Of a stretch of DNA of 64,000 nt, positions 26,660-36,728 are shown one piece after another (the first letter of the stretch is position 1; each line of letters starts with the position of its first letter). Under the pieces are notes generated by a model. That model was not told the origin of the DNA. It saw only the letters and a program-made list of their open reading frames with translations, and made no database searches. The DNA comes from Pontibacter pamirensis (GTDB lineage: Bacteria > Bacteroidota > Bacteroidia > Cytophagales > Hymenobacteraceae): NCBI RefSeq assembly GCF_010015475.1, contig NZ_SSNI01000010.1:121866-185865 (forward strand), in the 5' to 3' direction. A program made the position numbers and the translations under genes.

Positions 26660-28531
26660 TTAAAATATGATAGAATAGGCCACCTTGCCCCGTACCGGCA
26701 CAATCAGCTCTTTCTGGCCGCCAGCGTCTCTCACCACGGGCTTTGCCCCACCGGCCTCGTCTATCCTGTAATAAGCCTTGCCGTCTACCAGGTATGTGTC
26801 CTTGGACACCGCCTCAATGGTGCTACCCCCTGCCAGGCGGGCGTACAGGTTCTCCCCTGGGTTCTGCACCGTCAGCTCGCGGCGAAAGCCCTTTCCGCCT
26901 TCCAGTACCCGGATAGCGTCCTGCACGGCAGTGCCATATACCCTGTAGCTGAAGGTTGGCTGATCTGCCTTGTCCACGTCATACCCTCCGGGGCGGAAGC
27001 CGCTGCCTGCTGTGTCTGCCACCCAGGCCGCCTGCGGAGAGGCAAGCCTGGCTAACGTGAAGGACGGCTGTCCGAAGTGCTGCACCGCCCCGACCGGACG
27101 GGACGAGCCGTCGCCCCGGCTGTACCACATCGGTGTGGCGTCCAGGAAGCCTCCGCGCCACACCTGCACCATATTCCCGTTGTCCATGTCGTAGGTGTAG
27201 TGCACCTGCTCAGGGCTTCCCACATTCACGGCGTGAACCACCCTGACACCTCTTCTGCCGTCTTCGTTTTCAACCGGCAGGTCCATGAAGCTGCGCAGGA
27301 TGGTGTTCACCGGGGCGTCCACCAGAATCGGCCCCTGAGAGTTGTTGTTCCCGCCCGCAACCGGGTCGCCCATGAGGTACTCTCTGATACCGGGGCCCAC
27401 CACGGCAACGCCGATGCCCGGCCTGCCCCACTCCGCAATCTTGGAGTACACCAGCTCGAAAGGCATCTCGCCTGCGGGCAGGTTCACGGAGGCCCTCAGG
27501 TTCCTTTCCCCTGGCGGGATAACCATCTTGTTGTTTATTTTCATCAGCGCCCCGCCGCCGCTGGGACTCAGGTTAAAGGTATACTCCCCCGGCTCCGTCA
27601 CTCGCAGGGTGCCGGTGTAGCGCACCAGGAAGTCGTTGGAGAAGGGGCTGATGTCCGATGTCAGGGCAATTGAAGTTCCCTCGGCCTCCGGTGGGATGCT
27701 GTCATACAGCAGCTCCCCCTGAAACTTGCCTTTGTACACTTTGTACTGCAGATTCACAAGCTCAGGGCGGGGCTTGCCATAGTTGGTTATTTTCATGTTG
27801 CGGAAGGCCACGGCGCCATGGTCTCCCTGCAAGCGCAGCGGACCCATGGCTACTTCTTCTTTGCCCATGGCGCCCCGTGTGGGGCCAAAGAGCTCCACGT
27901 TCTCATGTATGATTACGCCGTTCAGCTCGGCGCGCAGAATTTTGGCGTTCTCTATCTTTTTTCCGCTGGCATCGAAGCGGGGCGCCTGGAAGGAGATTTT
28001 CAGGTTCTGCCACAAACCCGGTGCCCGGCTCACGTTCTGGCGGGGGGCATAGCCCTGGTAGCCTTTCTGCCCGGCGGGGCGGCTTTCGTCCCAGCGCTCA
28101 TACACGGCGCCGTTGTTGGCGGAGGTCGGGTTTTTCACGCCCCAGCTGTCTTCCAGCTGCACTTCATAGCGCCCCTGCAGGTAAACGCCGGAGTTGGAGC
28201 CTTTGGCCATCATGTAGTCGAGCTCCAGGTCCATGTCGCCGTGCTCGAAAGTGGTGACCAGGTCGGTTCCTTTCTTTCTTCTGCCGGGCTCGTTCACCAG
28301 CACGCCCGTGCCCTCCGCTGTATTGAGCCTGTTCGCCTTGTCAAGCTCTGCCGTCACATCCCCGGCTATCTGCCAGCTCTTTCCCGGACTTTGGAAAACC
28401 GACAAATCGGTGAGAGGAATTTCCACTGTCTGAGGTGCCGCAGACTGCGCCAGAGACATGACTGTACTGCACATCAAGGCTAGCCCCGCCAGCAGTACGC
28501 CACGAATGGTTGCTGTTTTATTTTTAATCAT
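26660..28531 (-). CDS. DUF1080 (3-keto-disaccharide hydrolase family) plus PA14 protein
   Basis: 623 residues with signal peptide (1-29, SLAQ). Residues about 35-250 match the DUF1080 concanavalin-like fold (DLELDYMMAKGSNSGVYLQGRYEVQLED, GPLRLQGDHGAVAFRNMKI). Residues about 260-385 form a PA14-like domain (FLVRYTGTLRVTEPGEYTF, GGALMKINNKMVI). A third C-terminal region of about 230 residues has no clear identity (MVQVWRGGFLDATPMW, GKVAYSIIF). DUF1080 members hydrolyse 3-keto-glycosides, so this is a candidate for the cleavage step after a C3 oxidation. It is the first gene of an operon with a cytochrome c protein 18 bp downstream. Confidence 0.87.
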   Translation of the reverse strand: MIKNKTATIRGVLLAGLALMCSTVMSLAQSAAPQTVEIPLTDLSVFQSPGKSWQIAGDVTAELDKANRLNTAEGTGVLVNEPGRRKKGTDLVTTFEHGDMDLELDYMMAKGSNSGVYLQGRYEVQLEDSWGVKNPTSANNGAVYERWDESRPAGQKGYQGYAPRQNVSRAPGLWQNLKISFQAPRFDASGKKIENAKILRAELNGVIIHENVELFGPTRGAMGKEEVAMGPLRLQGDHGAVAFRNMKITNYGKPRPELVNLQYKVYKGKFQGELLYDSIPPEAEGTSIALTSDISPFSNDFLVRYTGTLRVTEPGEYTFNLSPSGGGALMKINNKMVIPPGERNLRASVNLPAGEMPFELVYSKIAEWGRPGIGVAVVGPGIREYLMGDPVAGGNNNSQGPILVDAPVNTILRSFMDLPVENEDGRRGVRVVHAVNVGSPEQVHYTYDMDNGNMVQVWRGGFLDATPMWYSRGDGSSRPVGAVQHFGQPSFTLARLASPQAAWVADTAGSGFRPGGYDVDKADQPTFSYRVYGTAVQDAIRVLEGGKGFRRELTVQNPGENLYARLAGGSTIEAVSKDTYLVDGKAYYRIDEAGGAKPVVRDAGGQKELIVPVRGKVAYSIIF

Positions 28532-29180
28532 ATACCGTCTATTATTTGGTTACCCAAGGTTTACAAAATACAAATCACTGTTTTTCATTTAAAAGCGTGT
28601 AAGGGAAGGCGTCTGCCTTTGCCCTTTTTGTTTGTTAGGAGCGGCCGACATATAGAAAGGAAGTCAACCGGATCATTCGTATGTTTTGAAACATACACAC
28701 GCACCGCATTTCTTGTTGGCTTAGTTCCTGAGGGTAGACTTGAATTTCTGTGCATATTGGGTAGAAGAAGATACTGTACACTTAAACATCGCATGCGTGA
28801 GACTTCTATCAAATAAGACAGCCTCCCTCATATGCCGCACATAGCCTTTTTCCCTCTACTATACATAGCCATGTCTTTCTCTCTGCCACAATACCACCAA
28901 GCATATCTTTGCAAATTTCTGTTATTGCTCATTAAGTGAGTTCAATAATAGACCAAGTAAATAAGTTATGGACAGATATTGGGTTTCTAATTAATACCCA
29001 TCCACCATTTATATATTCAAATTTAGAGGTAATATCGAAAAACAAAAGCCTTAATAAACAATTTATTATGAAGCAAGTGATTAATCATATTTGCTGCCTC
29101 AGCATAAAAATATAAGAGTAAGCTAAAGTTTTTTATGATAGGTATAACGGCAAGATTAAACAGAAGCAGCGATAGAGATT

Positions 29181-29275
29181 AAACCTCTCCAGAGGCCTCA
29201 GTTCACCAGCGCAATTGAGGTATAAAAGAAGAAGAGTCTCACTTCACTCCGTGACACGTCCGCTAATGAGCGTAT
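29181..29275 (+). repeat. Degenerate remnant of the structured repeat
   Basis: CTCTCCAGAGGCCTC followed further on by GTCTCACTTCACTCCGTG and CTAATGAG resembles the hairpin and 3' end of copies 1 and 3 with internal deletions. The similarity is weak. Confidence 0.35.
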
Positions 29276-29697
29276 TTAATACCCGGTTTGCCCGCCGATG
29301 TTAACTGCAGACACTGCTGCTGACAATTTGATAATCCAGTGAGCTCCCCCTCTTCCGTATGTACTTATAGCATTGTCAATAGTAATCAATTATAGCGTTC
29401 TGTCTTAGTCCTCACGATATGTATACCTCCTGTCAATCAGCATATAGATAGAGACACTACAGAAGACTAATCTTATTCCACAGCATTTATATTGCATAAA
29501 TAAAATAATTAAAGAAATTTTTGCAATATAAAAACTAACCATTACATTTAATCATTACAAGTGACTATACACTTACAATTAGTAACATTCCCTCAGTTTC
29601 AAGTTTAAAGTGCTTTAATTCTCTGTAAACCAGCATTTAAAAACCGCTATGGAGAAAGTACACCTTTTTATATAGCAGCTTTATATTATCAACAGTG

Positions 29698-29740
29698 AAC
29701 ACAGAATAATCTAACCAAGTTTTTTAGATTATTCTGTGTT
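29698..29740. repeat. Perfect 17-bp inverted repeat upstream of susC
   Basis: Arms AACACAGAATAATCTAA and complement with a 9-nt spacer. There is no T-run on either side and no gene ending nearby, so a terminator is doubtful. It lies about 165 bp before the susC start. Confidence 0.6.
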
Positions 29741-29906
29741 ATGCCTCAGCAGTATCAGTGGTTAAACATTAATGCTTAACAAGTTGGTGCTTTAGACTTT
29801 TGCTTCGCCTTCCAATGTTGAAGGGCCTACTCACCTTTGCCCAAACCACCAACAGAATCTTTGTAGATGCAACTTAAGTTAACTATTCACTTAAAATTTT
29901 AATCAG

Positions 29907-32900
29907 ATGAAACACCAATTTACAAGTCTGTTTGATGGTGATCATGTAAAAGCAAGAGGGCGGTTCTTCTATACCGGCATTCTTACGTTTACATTGTGTG
30001 CAGGATTAACTGCTACACACAGCCATGCCGCTGAAAAGTATAAGCCGGCAACTTATATGGAGGCCTCAGCTAAGGGGGAAGAACTTTCAATAAACAGCCC
30101 ACTCGCCTACGCCATTCAGGTTAGTGGTAAGGTGACAGACAGTAATGGAGAGCCACTGCCTGGAGTGTCCGTGGTGCTAAAAGGAACAACCTTGGGCGCT
30201 ACGACAGGCTTAGATGGCACTTTTAGCCTGAACGTGCCGGATGGGCAGGAAAACGGGACACTGGTGTTTTCTTATATTGGTTTTACAAATCAAGAGGTGC
30301 CGATTGGCAATAAATCTGTTATCAATGTTCAACTTCAGGCAGATACCAAGGCGCTTGAGGAGGTGGTTGTAATCGGTTATGGCACCACAAAACGGTCTGA
30401 CCTGACGGGGGCAGTTGCCTCGGTAAAAGAAGCCGAGCTTCGGGAGCGCCCGACTCCATCTTTAAACCAGGCGCTAGCCGGTAGAATGCCTGGCGTGCAG
30501 GTAAACACCAACTCAGGTCGCCCGGGCGGAAGAACCAATATCCGTATCCGGGGTTTCAGCTCCATTAACTCCTCTAACAATCCCTTGTATGTGATTGACG
30601 GGGTAATGATGCCGCAGAGCAACCTGGCGCAGTCAAGTTCTCCGATAGACTACATCAACCCGAATGATGTCGTGTCTGTCGAAGTGTTGAAAGATGCTTC
30701 TTCTACGGCAATTTACGGTGCCAGGGGCGCCAATGGCGTTATACTGGTAACGACTAAGAAAGGGCGCTCCGGAGAAGGCCAGATAAGCTACAACGTAGAC
30801 TTTAGCACAACAACTATTGGCCCGAATCGTCCGGAAGTACTCAACGCACAGGAATACCTGGCAGTAGAAGAACTGGCCTGGCGGAATATGGAGAAATACG
30901 ACCCGGTAGGTTGGGCTTCGGGCAAATGGGAGTCTCTTAATCCGGCCCTGAAGCGGGCTGATCCGAACCTGATTGCCAGAGGTGTTTTCGATGCGAATGG
31001 CAACCCCTTGCACGATACCGACTGGCTCAAAGAGACGACGCAGTCTGAGCTTTCCCAAAACCACCAGTTAAGTTTTAGCGGTGGTAACGAACGCACGACC
31101 TACTCCCTCTCCCTGGGCTACCGCGATGATCAGGGCTTCCTGATAAACTCTTACATGAAGCGTTACTCTGGCCGGTTTACCATCGACGACCAGATAAAAT
31201 CATGGTTGAATGTGGGGGGAACACTCAGCTATAATAACCAGGAAGAGAACCTGGTGGATATATCGGACCAGGTGGCGCGTCAGATTGTGGAAGACTTTCC
31301 TTTTATGCCGGTAAGATACCCCGATGGCACTTTTGCCAACAACCGGGATTATCCTTTAGCGGAAGGAACCATGAGCTCCATGCACCGTTTACATGGCCGC
31401 AAGTACCTGCTGAATACCCAAACGACTATCGGTAGTATATATTCCAACATCCGTTTCGCGGAAGGTCTGGAAATGAAAACAGTATTGGGCGCCAACATCC
31501 TCACCCAGGAAAACAACGAATCTACTACCCGAACCCTGGACATTGGCAACCGCGGAAACGCAGCCTCCCGTAACCGGAAGGAAAGCTTCTGGTCTCTGGA
31601 GAACTACCTTACTTACAACAAGAAGTTTGGTGACATTCATTCTTTCACCGGCTTACTGGGATTGTCCTGGCAGGAAACCAATAACTTTAACGTAGATGCT
31701 TCTATCCGGAACTTTGCCACAGACTACTTCCTGTACAACAACCTGGGTGCTGGCAGCACGTCTCCCTTGGTGGGCACGGGCGCTTCCCGTACGGCCTATA
31801 ACTCTTATTTCGGACGGGTTAACTACAGTTTAATGGATAAGTATCTGTTTACTCTAACCGGACGGGCAGATGGTTCCTCGCGCTTTGGGGAAAACCACAA
31901 ATTTGCCATTTTTCCTTCGGCCGCTCTGGCCTGGCGTATTTCAGAAGAGGATTTCCTGAAAGAAAGCAGTGTTATCTCTAACCTGAAGTTACGAGGCAGC
32001 TATGGCCTGACGGGTAACTCCGAGATTCCGGCTTATTCCTCTTTGGCGCTTTTAAGCTCTAACTATGCCGCTGTTTTAGATGATATACGAGTAGGCGGAA
32101 CCGGTCTTACGCGCCTGGCAAACCCGGAACTAAAGTGGGAAAAGACGGCACAAACAGATATTGGTGTGGAACTGGGCTTGTTAAACAACCGCATTACCCT
32201 GGAAGCGGATGTGTATTACCGCAAGACTACTGACATGCTGTTGGATGCCCCTGTGCCTCGTACTTCTGGCTATGCCACCATCCGGAAGAACGTGGGTTCT
32301 ATGGAAAATAAAGGCATAGAACTGTCACTTAATACAGTGAACATTGAAAGCAGTGTTTTCTCCTGGAGTACTGGCTTTAATGTTTCCATGAACCGGAACA
32401 AAGTGCTGGCTTTAGCTTCACCAGCCGACATTTTTGGAGTGGGTGGTCCTAGTTTCACAAACCAAACAAACATCATACGTGTCGGTGAGCCAGTAGGCTC
32501 TTTCTGGGGACTTACCCGAGTAGGCATCTGGAGTGAAGCTGAAAGAGAGGAAGCGGCACGCTTTACCAGCTATCGCCCTGGACAAACCCTTATGCCGGGT
32601 GACATTAAATACCTGGATGTAAATGGTGATAATGCGATTACGGATGCTGACAGAAGTATCATCGGCAATGGTAGTCCTAAAGCCTGGGGGGCGCTCACCA
32701 ACACCTTCCGTTTTGGAAACTTCGATTTATTAGTAGATCTGCAGTATTCTTACGGCAATGATGTACTGGACATGACCCTGCACTCCAGCGAGGACCGCCA
32801 GGCCCTGGCAAACAGTTACAAAACTGTATTAAACGCCTGGACTCCGGACAATCAGAATACCATGATTGCTGAAATAAGAGACACCCGGGCCGGCTATATA

Positions 32901-33191
32901 ACCAACGTGGACACGCATTGGATCAAGGACGGATCCTTTATCCGGGGCAGAAACATCCTCTTCGGCTATACCTTCCCTACTGCTGTCGCTGAAAAAGCAA
33001 GGCTAAGCAGATTGAGAATTTATACCTCCGCCCAGAACCTATTTCTGATCGTCGATGACGAACTCATCGGAGACCCAGAGACCGTTGGTATCAGGGCCTC
33101 TGATGCGCAAAACGTGTTCTCCCAGGGGCAAAACTGGCATGGCTATCCAAAACCACGAACCTTCCTGGTAGGTCTGCAGATCGGCTTGTAA
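29907..33191 (+). CDS. SusC/RagA family TonB-linked outer-membrane transporter
   Basis: 1094 residues. An unusually long N-terminal leader (about 70 residues) includes a hydrophobic stretch ending HSHAAE. Then come the carboxypeptidase-regulatory-like domain (VSGKVTDSNGEPLPGVSV), EEVVVIGYGTTKRSDLTGAV, plug motifs RIRGFSSINSSNNPLYVIDGV and IYGARGANGVILVTTKKG, and the barrel. It is the first gene of a rightward unit with SusD, GMC oxidoreductase and gluconate dehydrogenase subunit 3, so it probably imports the sugar that the oxidoreductase pair acts on. The leader length suggests that the true start may lie further in, but no shorter ATG gives a better signal peptide. Confidence 0.96.
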   Translation: MKHQFTSLFDGDHVKARGRFFYTGILTFTLCAGLTATHSHAAEKYKPATYMEASAKGEELSINSPLAYAIQVSGKVTDSNGEPLPGVSVVLKGTTLGATTGLDGTFSLNVPDGQENGTLVFSYIGFTNQEVPIGNKSVINVQLQADTKALEEVVVIGYGTTKRSDLTGAVASVKEAELRERPTPSLNQALAGRMPGVQVNTNSGRPGGRTNIRIRGFSSINSSNNPLYVIDGVMMPQSNLAQSSSPIDYINPNDVVSVEVLKDASSTAIYGARGANGVILVTTKKGRSGEGQISYNVDFSTTTIGPNRPEVLNAQEYLAVEELAWRNMEKYDPVGWASGKWESLNPALKRADPNLIARGVFDANGNPLHDTDWLKETTQSELSQNHQLSFSGGNERTTYSLSLGYRDDQGFLINSYMKRYSGRFTIDDQIKSWLNVGGTLSYNNQEENLVDISDQVARQIVEDFPFMPVRYPDGTFANNRDYPLAEGTMSSMHRLHGRKYLLNTQTTIGSIYSNIRFAEGLEMKTVLGANILTQENNESTTRTLDIGNRGNAASRNRKESFWSLENYLTYNKKFGDIHSFTGLLGLSWQETNNFNVDASIRNFATDYFLYNNLGAGSTSPLVGTGASRTAYNSYFGRVNYSLMDKYLFTLTGRADGSSRFGENHKFAIFPSAALAWRISEEDFLKESSVISNLKLRGSYGLTGNSEIPAYSSLALLSSNYAAVLDDIRVGGTGLTRLANPELKWEKTAQTDIGVELGLLNNRITLEADVYYRKTTDMLLDAPVPRTSGYATIRKNVGSMENKGIELSLNTVNIESSVFSWSTGFNVSMNRNKVLALASPADIFGVGGPSFTNQTNIIRVGEPVGSFWGLTRVGIWSEAEREEAARFTSYRPGQTLMPGDIKYLDVNGDNAITDADRSIIGNGSPKAWGALTNTFRFGNFDLLVDLQYSYGNDVLDMTLHSSEDRQALANSYKTVLNAWTPDNQNTMIAEIRDTRAGYITNVDTHWIKDGSFIRGRNILFGYTFPTAVAEKARLSRLRIYTSAQNLFLIVDDELIGDPETVGIRASDAQNVFSQGQNWHGYPKPRTFLVGLQIGL

Positions 33192-33223
33192 ATGGTTTAT
33201 CAATTTTAAAAAAGAAACGCATC

Positions 33224-34789
33224 ATGAAGATTTATAGATTAAGAAAATTAACACAGGTTTTGCTAGGCGGGGTGCTCCTGCTCAGCGCAACAGGATGTAA
33301 AGACTTCCTGGACGAGGTGCCACCTTCCAACCTGACCCCGGATAACTTTTATACCATACCGGATCATGCGGAAGCTTCCTTAGCCGCAGCCTATGCCGAT
33401 ACCCGCCTGGTGTATGATGGCTCCGGAATATTTTCGTCTACCTGGCAGATGCTGGAGGCACCTACCGGAACCTCCACGACTGAAACCGGCCAGAACTCAG
33501 ACCTGAACAACCTGTACGGTTTAATTTACGATGGTAATACCGGCCATGTAGCCAACTACTGGAATGGCCTGTACCGGCTGATAGCGCAAACCAACCTCTT
33601 GCTTGACAGGGTTCCGGCAATTACGCCAATGGACGAAGCCCATAAAACAAGGATTCTAGGCCAGGCAAAGTTTTTACGGGCATGGGCTTATTTCCAGGCA
33701 GTGCAGCTGTGGGGGGATGTTCCATTGATTACCACCCCGCAAAGCCTGACCTCAGAGGATTTTATGCCCGGCAGAGCACCTAAAGAAGAGGTTTACAATT
33801 TGATTGTAGCGGATCTAACGGAGGCGGAAGCGGCTGGTTTACCGTGGATGGACGCCACCGGACGGGTATCTACGGCTGCTGTTAAGTCTTTGCTGGCTAA
33901 GGTTTACTTGACTATGGCCGGCTTCCCGCTGCAGAAAGGCGCTTCCCACTACAAGTTAGCTGCCGACAAAGCCTATGAAGTGATTACGTACGCCAATGCC
34001 AACCCCGGCACCATTAACCTGTTCTCTTCCTATGCCGATGTACATAATGAGAGTACCGAAAACACGTTAGAGCACATTTTTATGGTGCAGTACAATAACC
34101 TGGTAGCAGGTAACCCGATGGAGAACATGTATCCGAACTTTAAACCGGTTACGTATGCTGGTCCTTCCGGTACTGGAAGCACGGTGCCTACTACCTCGTT
34201 TTATGACTCTTATGAGGCAGGCGACTTGCGGACCAAGAACCAGGAAGGCTATTTCTATACCAGTTACTATACCAACGGCACAGGCGATCCCTTCGAATTA
34301 GGTGCTCCTTATATTTTCAAGCACTTTAATACTACCTCCGCTGGCGCCCCCGGCCTTACTCCTACTCGCAACAACAATCTGAATGTACCCATCATCCGGT
34401 ATGCCGATGTGTTGTTAATTTATGCCGAAGCGCAAAACGAACTAACAGGTCCCACACAAGAGGCTTACGATGCATTCAAAAGAATCCGGGACCGGGCGCA
34501 GTTGAGCACCCCCGCCCTGGGCACTTATGACCAGGCTTCCTTCCGGGAAGCGGTGTGGAAGGAGCGTTGGCATGAACTGGCTTACGAACAAATCACCTGG
34601 TTTGACATGGTGCGGCTACGTAAAGTCTTCAATGAAACTACGAAGGGATTTGATGATTTTGTAGGGCATGTCAACCTTAACTCAAACAAGGCTTTACAGG
34701 AAAAACACTTGCTGTTCCCGCTACCAACACCGGAACGGCGGAACAATCCGAACCTCAGCCCTCAGAACCCAGGCTATCCTGAGTTCTAA
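33224..34789 (+). CDS. SusD/RagB family outer-membrane glycan-binding lipoprotein
   Basis: 521 residues, lipobox SATGC with Cys25, then KDFLDEVPPSNLTPDNFYT, a standard SusD N-terminus. TPR-type helices (ILGQAKFLRAWAYFQAVQLWGDVPLI) and a C-terminal RagB segment (YDAFKRIRDRAQL, RWHELAYEQITWFDMVRLRKVF) follow, ending in SPQNPGYPEF. It starts 32 bp after the SusC gene and acts as its lid. A hairpin with a T-run follows the stop, so the downstream GMC pair may be transcribed at a lower level or from its own promoter. Confidence 0.95.
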   Translation: MKIYRLRKLTQVLLGGVLLLSATGCKDFLDEVPPSNLTPDNFYTIPDHAEASLAAAYADTRLVYDGSGIFSSTWQMLEAPTGTSTTETGQNSDLNNLYGLIYDGNTGHVANYWNGLYRLIAQTNLLLDRVPAITPMDEAHKTRILGQAKFLRAWAYFQAVQLWGDVPLITTPQSLTSEDFMPGRAPKEEVYNLIVADLTEAEAAGLPWMDATGRVSTAAVKSLLAKVYLTMAGFPLQKGASHYKLAADKAYEVITYANANPGTINLFSSYADVHNESTENTLEHIFMVQYNNLVAGNPMENMYPNFKPVTYAGPSGTGSTVPTTSFYDSYEAGDLRTKNQEGYFYTSYYTNGTGDPFELGAPYIFKHFNTTSAGAPGLTPTRNNNLNVPIIRYADVLLIYAEAQNELTGPTQEAYDAFKRIRDRAQLSTPALGTYDQASFREAVWKERWHELAYEQITWFDMVRLRKVFNETTKGFDDFVGHVNLNSNKALQEKHLLFPLPTPERRNNPNLSPQNPGYPEF

Positions 34790-34799
34790 TAGCTTCCTG

Positions 34800-34829
34800 A
34801 AAGCCTGGTACAATGCGTGCCAGGCTTTT
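34800..34829 (+). terminator. Terminator-like hairpin after susD
   Basis: AAGCCTGG and CCAGGCTT arms with an 11-nt loop, followed by TTTCTGG. It lies 10 bp after the susD stop and may only partly terminate, since the GMC gene follows on the same strand. Confidence 0.6.
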
Positions 34830-34969
34830 CTGGTTACAGAAGCGGCTACTATCTTTTCCTACTCCACTAACGCCTGGATTTACTAGGCAAGGCCAGCACA
34901 GCTTTCATTAGAATATTGAAGAACTAATTTATCCACCATTTATAAGTGCTTAGATAACGAATCAACTTT

Positions 34970-36712
34970 ATGGCATTTCAAATTAAAAAGAAGGGCGAAG
35001 TATACGATGTAGTGATTGTAGGTTCCGGGGCCGGCGGTGGTATGGCGGCAAAAATACTTTCGGAAGCAGGCGTTAAGGTAGCCCTGCTGGAAGCCGGACC
35101 TGATTATGACCCCGCTAACCCGGAGCAGCAAACCCAGTTAAAATGGTCTTATCAGTCGCCTCGGCGGGGCGCAAGTACCACGCGGGCCTTTGGTGATTTC
35201 GACGCGGCTTACGGGGGTTGGGAAATAGAAGGCGAACCTTACACCCGCAAAGATGGCACGCAGTTCGACTGGTTCCGCTCCCGGATGATGGGTGGCCGGA
35301 CGAACCACTGGGGCCGTATCTCCCTGCGCTTCGGTCCGCATGATTTTAAGCATAAAAGTTTAGATGGGCTCGGCGACGACTGGCCTATCTCCTATGCTGA
35401 CATCAAGCCTTACTATGACCGGGTAGACAAAATGGTAGGGGTGTTTGGCACGAACGAAGGCTTGGTTAATGATCCAGACGGTTATTTCCTGCCACCGCCT
35501 AAACCCCGTTTGCATGAGCTCATGATTAAAAAAGCGGCGATGGGTATAGGCATACCAGTTATTCCGGCCCGTAAGTCCATGCTAACCCGGCCTATCAACA
35601 AGGAGCGTGGCACCTGTTTCTTTTGCGGCCAGTGTAACCGGGGCTGTTCCGTGCACGCTGACTTTTCTTCTTCTACCTGCCTCGTGAAGCCCGCCCGCAA
35701 TACGGGCAATGTGGAGGTATATGTAAACGCCATGGCCCGTGAGGTATTGACTGATAAGTCTGGGAAAGCTACCGGTATCTTATATACTGATAAAACCGAT
35801 ATGCAGGAATACCAGGTAAACGGCAAAGTGATTGTTTTAGCCGCCAGCGCCTGCGAATCAGCACGGCTGTTGCTTAATTCTAAATCAGCGCAGCACCCCG
35901 ATGGATTAGCCAATTCAAGTGGCATGGTCGGCAAGTACCTGCACGATTCTACCGGTGCCTCTCGCAGTGCTTTTATCCCAAAGCTCATGGACCGCAAGCG
36001 CTACAACGAAGATGGCGTAGGCGGCATGCACGTGTATTCTCCGTGGTGGCTCGACAACAGTAAACTTGACTTTGCCCGGGGCTACCATATAGAATATGGT
36101 GGTGGCATGGGCATGCCTGGTTATGGTTTCGGCTCCGGTATCGAAAACTTAAATGGCAAGTATGCCGGAGGCGATGGCAGAATGAAAGCGGCTGGTGGTT
36201 ACGGGGCTTCGCTAAAAGATGATTACCGCCGCTTCTACGGAGCCAACGTCGGCTTTGCCGGTCGTGGCGAGTGTATTGCCCGCGAAGACAATTACTGCGA
36301 AATAGACCCAAACGTGGTGGATAAATACGGTATACCAGTACTGCGCTTTAACTACACCTGGAGTGAGCACGAGCTAAAACAGGCCAAACACATGCACGAT
36401 ACCTTCGAGAGTATCATCGATGCTATGGGCGGCGTGGCTTTAGGCGATAAACCAGGGGCAGATGAAAAGTATGGTTTAGCAAACCCAGGACGTATTATTC
36501 ATGAAGTGGGCACCACCCGTATGGGCAATGATCCGAAACGCTCTGTACTAAACAAATTCTGCCAGGCGCATGAAGTAAAGAATCTCTTTGTAGTAGATGG
36601 CGGACCTTTTGTGTCGCAGGCCGATAAAAACCCAACCTGGACGATTATGGCCTTATCGATGCGGGCTTCCGAATACATGTTAGATCAGGTTAAAAAGCAA
36701 AATATCGTTTAG
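34970..36712 (+). CDS. GMC-family FAD oxidoreductase, catalytic subunit of a periplasmic sugar dehydrogenase
   Basis: 580 residues with no signal peptide. An FAD-binding GSGAGGG loop is at 18-24 with E41. A cysteine cluster C216-x2-C219-x2-C222-x3-C226 resembles the Fe-S ligand region of membrane-linked glucose and glucoside 3-dehydrogenases. The GMC C-terminal domain has H511-EVGTTRMGND and VDGGPF...NPTWTIMALSMRASEYM. The next gene encodes the Tat-signal small subunit 16 bp downstream. In known complexes of this type the large subunit is carried across the membrane by that partner, which explains the missing signal. Glucoside 3-dehydrogenase activity is plausible but not proven by sequence. 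Confidence 0.92.
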   Translation: MAFQIKKKGEVYDVVIVGSGAGGGMAAKILSEAGVKVALLEAGPDYDPANPEQQTQLKWSYQSPRRGASTTRAFGDFDAAYGGWEIEGEPYTRKDGTQFDWFRSRMMGGRTNHWGRISLRFGPHDFKHKSLDGLGDDWPISYADIKPYYDRVDKMVGVFGTNEGLVNDPDGYFLPPPKPRLHELMIKKAAMGIGIPVIPARKSMLTRPINKERGTCFFCGQCNRGCSVHADFSSSTCLVKPARNTGNVEVYVNAMAREVLTDKSGKATGILYTDKTDMQEYQVNGKVIVLAASACESARLLLNSKSAQHPDGLANSSGMVGKYLHDSTGASRSAFIPKLMDRKRYNEDGVGGMHVYSPWWLDNSKLDFARGYHIEYGGGMGMPGYGFGSGIENLNGKYAGGDGRMKAAGGYGASLKDDYRRFYGANVGFAGRGECIAREDNYCEIDPNVVDKYGIPVLRFNYTWSEHELKQAKHMHDTFESIIDAMGGVALGDKPGADEKYGLANPGRIIHEVGTTRMGNDPKRSVLNKFCQAHEVKNLFVVDGGPFVSQADKNPTWTIMALSMRASEYMLDQVKKQNIV

Positions 36713-36728
36713 TATAAGCATTATCATT

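Larger units (their letters stand above)
28532..29906. other. Long AT-rich region upstream of the rightward susC gene
   Basis: 1375 bp without a gene I can support. It contains a probable repeat remnant (29181-29275), a perfect 17-bp palindrome (29698-29740) and the promoters of the divergent DUF1080 and susC genes, neither of which shows a clear consensus. A 75-codon frame at 28585 (minus strand) has no recognisable features. Confidence 0.5.
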
